A stretch of 51,751 nucleotides of DNA from JAQBYK01 sp964499425. GTDB lineage: Bacteria; Patescibacteriota; Gracilibacteria; UBA1369; LOWO2-01-FULL-3. Below the pieces are notes generated by a model. It had not been told where the DNA came from and did not search any database. It saw nothing but the letters and a program-made list of their open reading frames with translations. The stretch covers positions 1 to 51,751 of the forward strand of contig CAZCLD010000002.1 in the NCBI GenBank assembly GCA_964499425.1, written 5' to 3'. The position numbers and the translations under genes were made by a program. Positions 50,579 through 51,751 of this stretch are shown here, one piece after another. Within the stretch, counting starts at the first letter, position 1. Every line of letters starts with the position of its first letter.

Positions 50579-51696
50579 CCCTTTGCAGGCGGATTTTTTT
50601 TGATGAAATCAATAACTTCCTGGCTTTCATCAAATATATTTATCATTTCGCCGTACTTGTGTCCGTCTGATAACTGTTTTAGGAGTGGCATTACGTTGTA
50701 TTTTTCAGTCCAGTATTTCTTGTCGAAGAACACCATTGGGCTCAAATATCCGTAGGTCTCGTAGTGATTTTGAGCTGCGTCTGCAAAAATCTCCTGGATT
50801 GTCCCTGCGCTTCCAGGTGCGTAGACTATCCCATGAAGTGCGGTAGCAAGTAATACGTCTTCTCTCAGAGAATTTGAGAAATACTTTGCGATAGCGGTGG
50901 CAAATAGATTAGATGGTTCATGTCCATAGAACCATGTTGGGATTGCCAAATTGGCTGATCCTTCTGGGTATTTTTCCACTACTTTTTTGGCCTGTATTAT
51001 ATATTCAGCTTTCTTAAAATCTGTCTCTACTTTCAGAGTTTCTAAGGCATCTTTCAACTCCTCGTCAGTCTTTCCACCAAAGTATGCACCAAAATTAGCG
51101 GCCTCCATGATCCCGGGGCCCCCTCCTGACATAACATAAAACCCTTCCTCAGTCAGAGCCTTTGTCATTTTGGCTACTTTTTCAAAAACCGGATCATCCC
51201 TTTTGGCTCCATGTCCTCCCATAACACCGACACATTTTTTCTCGGTCATTCCGGAATCGTCGAAGCCAACCTCCTGTCTTAGTGCGTCATCGATAGCGTG
51301 ATCGTGTATTCTCTGGGAAAGTGCTTCATTAATGTCTATGGAATACCTAAATGACTCAAAATGTTCATATATGTGTAAGTCTTTGCTTTCGTCTTGTTCT
51401 GGAGTAAAACCCTCCAAAAGTTCCTGCCAGGTATAAAGACTTTTGCGATATGGATTGTAAGGCAGGCCTATTGCCTTTGGAAATATTGTAGCGCCCTTTT
51501 CTCTCAATTTGACTTCAAGCTCGATAGGCATCTCGCATCCCAGGAATGTCGTATTGGCGATTTTGACGTTCTCCCAATCCAGCTCGATTTCTCCCAGATT
51601 GATATCCTGAATGGTCAAATTAAGCAGCTCGTTTCCTTGATCTACAAGCCCTTTTACTGATTCTATCTCTCTGATGTATTTTTTTGGTGCGGGCAT
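50575..51696 (-). CDS. LOG family nucleotide 5'-monophosphate hydrolase-like protein
   Basis: The 373-residue protein carries the LOG/lysine-decarboxylase-like Rossmann signature: VGVMGGHGAKRDDP, the motif GGGPGIMEAANFGAY and PGSAGTIQEIF (family PGGxGTxxE with Ser for Gly). LOG and PpnN enzymes cleave the base from nucleoside 5'-monophosphates. The first ~100 residues (LTIQDINLGEIELDWENVKI) form a strand-rich extra domain reminiscent of pentapeptide repeats. Its stop overlaps the convergent GHKL-transglutaminase gene by 4 bp. Substrate unknown. Confidence 0.87.
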   Translation of the reverse strand: MPAPKKYIREIESVKGLVDQGNELLNLTIQDINLGEIELDWENVKIANTTFLGCEMPIELEVKLREKGATIFPKAIGLPYNPYRKSLYTWQELLEGFTPEQDESKDLHIYEHFESFRYSIDINEALSQRIHDHAIDDALRQEVGFDDSGMTEKKCVGVMGGHGAKRDDPVFEKVAKMTKALTEEGFYVMSGGGPGIMEAANFGAYFGGKTDEELKDALETLKVETDFKKAEYIIQAKKVVEKYPEGSANLAIPTWFYGHEPSNLFATAIAKYFSNSLREDVLLATALHGIVYAPGSAGTIQEIFADAAQNHYETYGYLSPMVFFDKKYWTEKYNVMPLLKQLSDGHKYGEMINIFDESQEVIDFIKKNPPAKG

Positions 51697-51700
51697 ATTT

Positions 51701-51751
51701 TTATAGGTGAAGTTTTAATAATACTACCATCAACAGTACGCCAAGTATAAA
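51701..51751 (-). CDS. possible C-terminal end of a membrane protein (partial)
   Basis: The minus-strand frame is open from the window edge to TAA at 51703-51701 and encodes a 16-residue strongly hydrophobic end (FILGVLLMVVLLKLHL). This fits the last membrane helix of a protein cut off by the window edge, four bases before the LOG gene start. Very short, so weak evidence. Confidence 0.35.
   Translation of the reverse strand, partial: FILGVLLMVVLLKLHL

Noticed and set aside
1..51751. UGA recoded as glycine (Gracilibacteria code)
   Set aside because: TGA ends conserved proteins (ruvB, clpC) at their expected lengths and no in-frame TGA interrupts them.
1..51751. CRISPR array, transposase or prophage genes
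   Set aside because: No regular spaced repeats, transposase or integrase motifs, or phage structural proteins were recognised.

Overview
The window looks like a chromosomal piece of an uncultivated Candidate Phyla Radiation (Patescibacteria) bacterium, most like Peregrinibacteria. This is inferred from moderate-to-low GC, very tight packing, many very short 5' leaders, a standard code (TGA ends ruvB, clpC and others, so it is not the Gracilibacteria glycine recoding), and a mix of housekeeping genes with very large proteins I cannot assign. No rRNA, IS element, integrase or CRISPR array was seen.

Left part (1-14.5 kb): tRNA-Arg with a decayed partial copy, a CPBP membrane protease, a PH-domain membrane protein, ruvB, a lipoprotein, clpC under a CIRCE/HrcA-type promoter, rpsA (with an apparent frameshift), a UvrD-type helicase fused to an Fe-S nuclease, a CARDB protein with rmuC on the minus strand, and infB.

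Cell-envelope part (14.5-25 kb): dTDP-rhamnose genes rfbB, rmlD and rmlA are spread among proS and orphan genes. A FdtA/WxcM-type cupin sits where rmlC might be expected, and rmlC itself is not in the window. A PfkB sugar kinase overlaps rmlA, and a CsaB-like pyruvyl transferase follows, which together suggest a rhamnose-containing, possibly pyruvylated surface polymer. Minus-strand rnhB, rplS, an HTH-nucleotidyltransferase with a palindromic operator, a LapA-like protein and trigger factor come next.

Unknown part (28.3-45.4 kb): seven plus-strand genes (895, 128, 1277, 259, 1296, 335 and 81 aa) with almost no spacing from the third onward have no family I recognise. They are mostly helical, very large, with internal hydrophobic or Gly/Ala-rich segments, a triplicated ~55-residue motif and a Pro-Ala-Asp tail. 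They are followed by a well-defined ~270-nt candidate ncRNA with its own promoter and terminator, tRNA-His, a small orphan, and a minus-strand three-gene operon (159, 180 and 713 aa) of similar character. This is the best candidate for an undescribed system, perhaps an envelope-associated assembly.

Right end (45.4-51.7 kb): pyrD, then a divergent pair driven from one palindromic -35 element: a 170-aa orphan, and an 1137-aa protein that appears to join a GHKL-ATPase-like region to a transglutaminase-like domain and a coiled coil. A LOG-family nucleotide hydrolase closes the window. Three places look frameshifted (rpsA, the 17.5 kb gene tail, the 18.4 kb gene start); these may be assembly errors or real.
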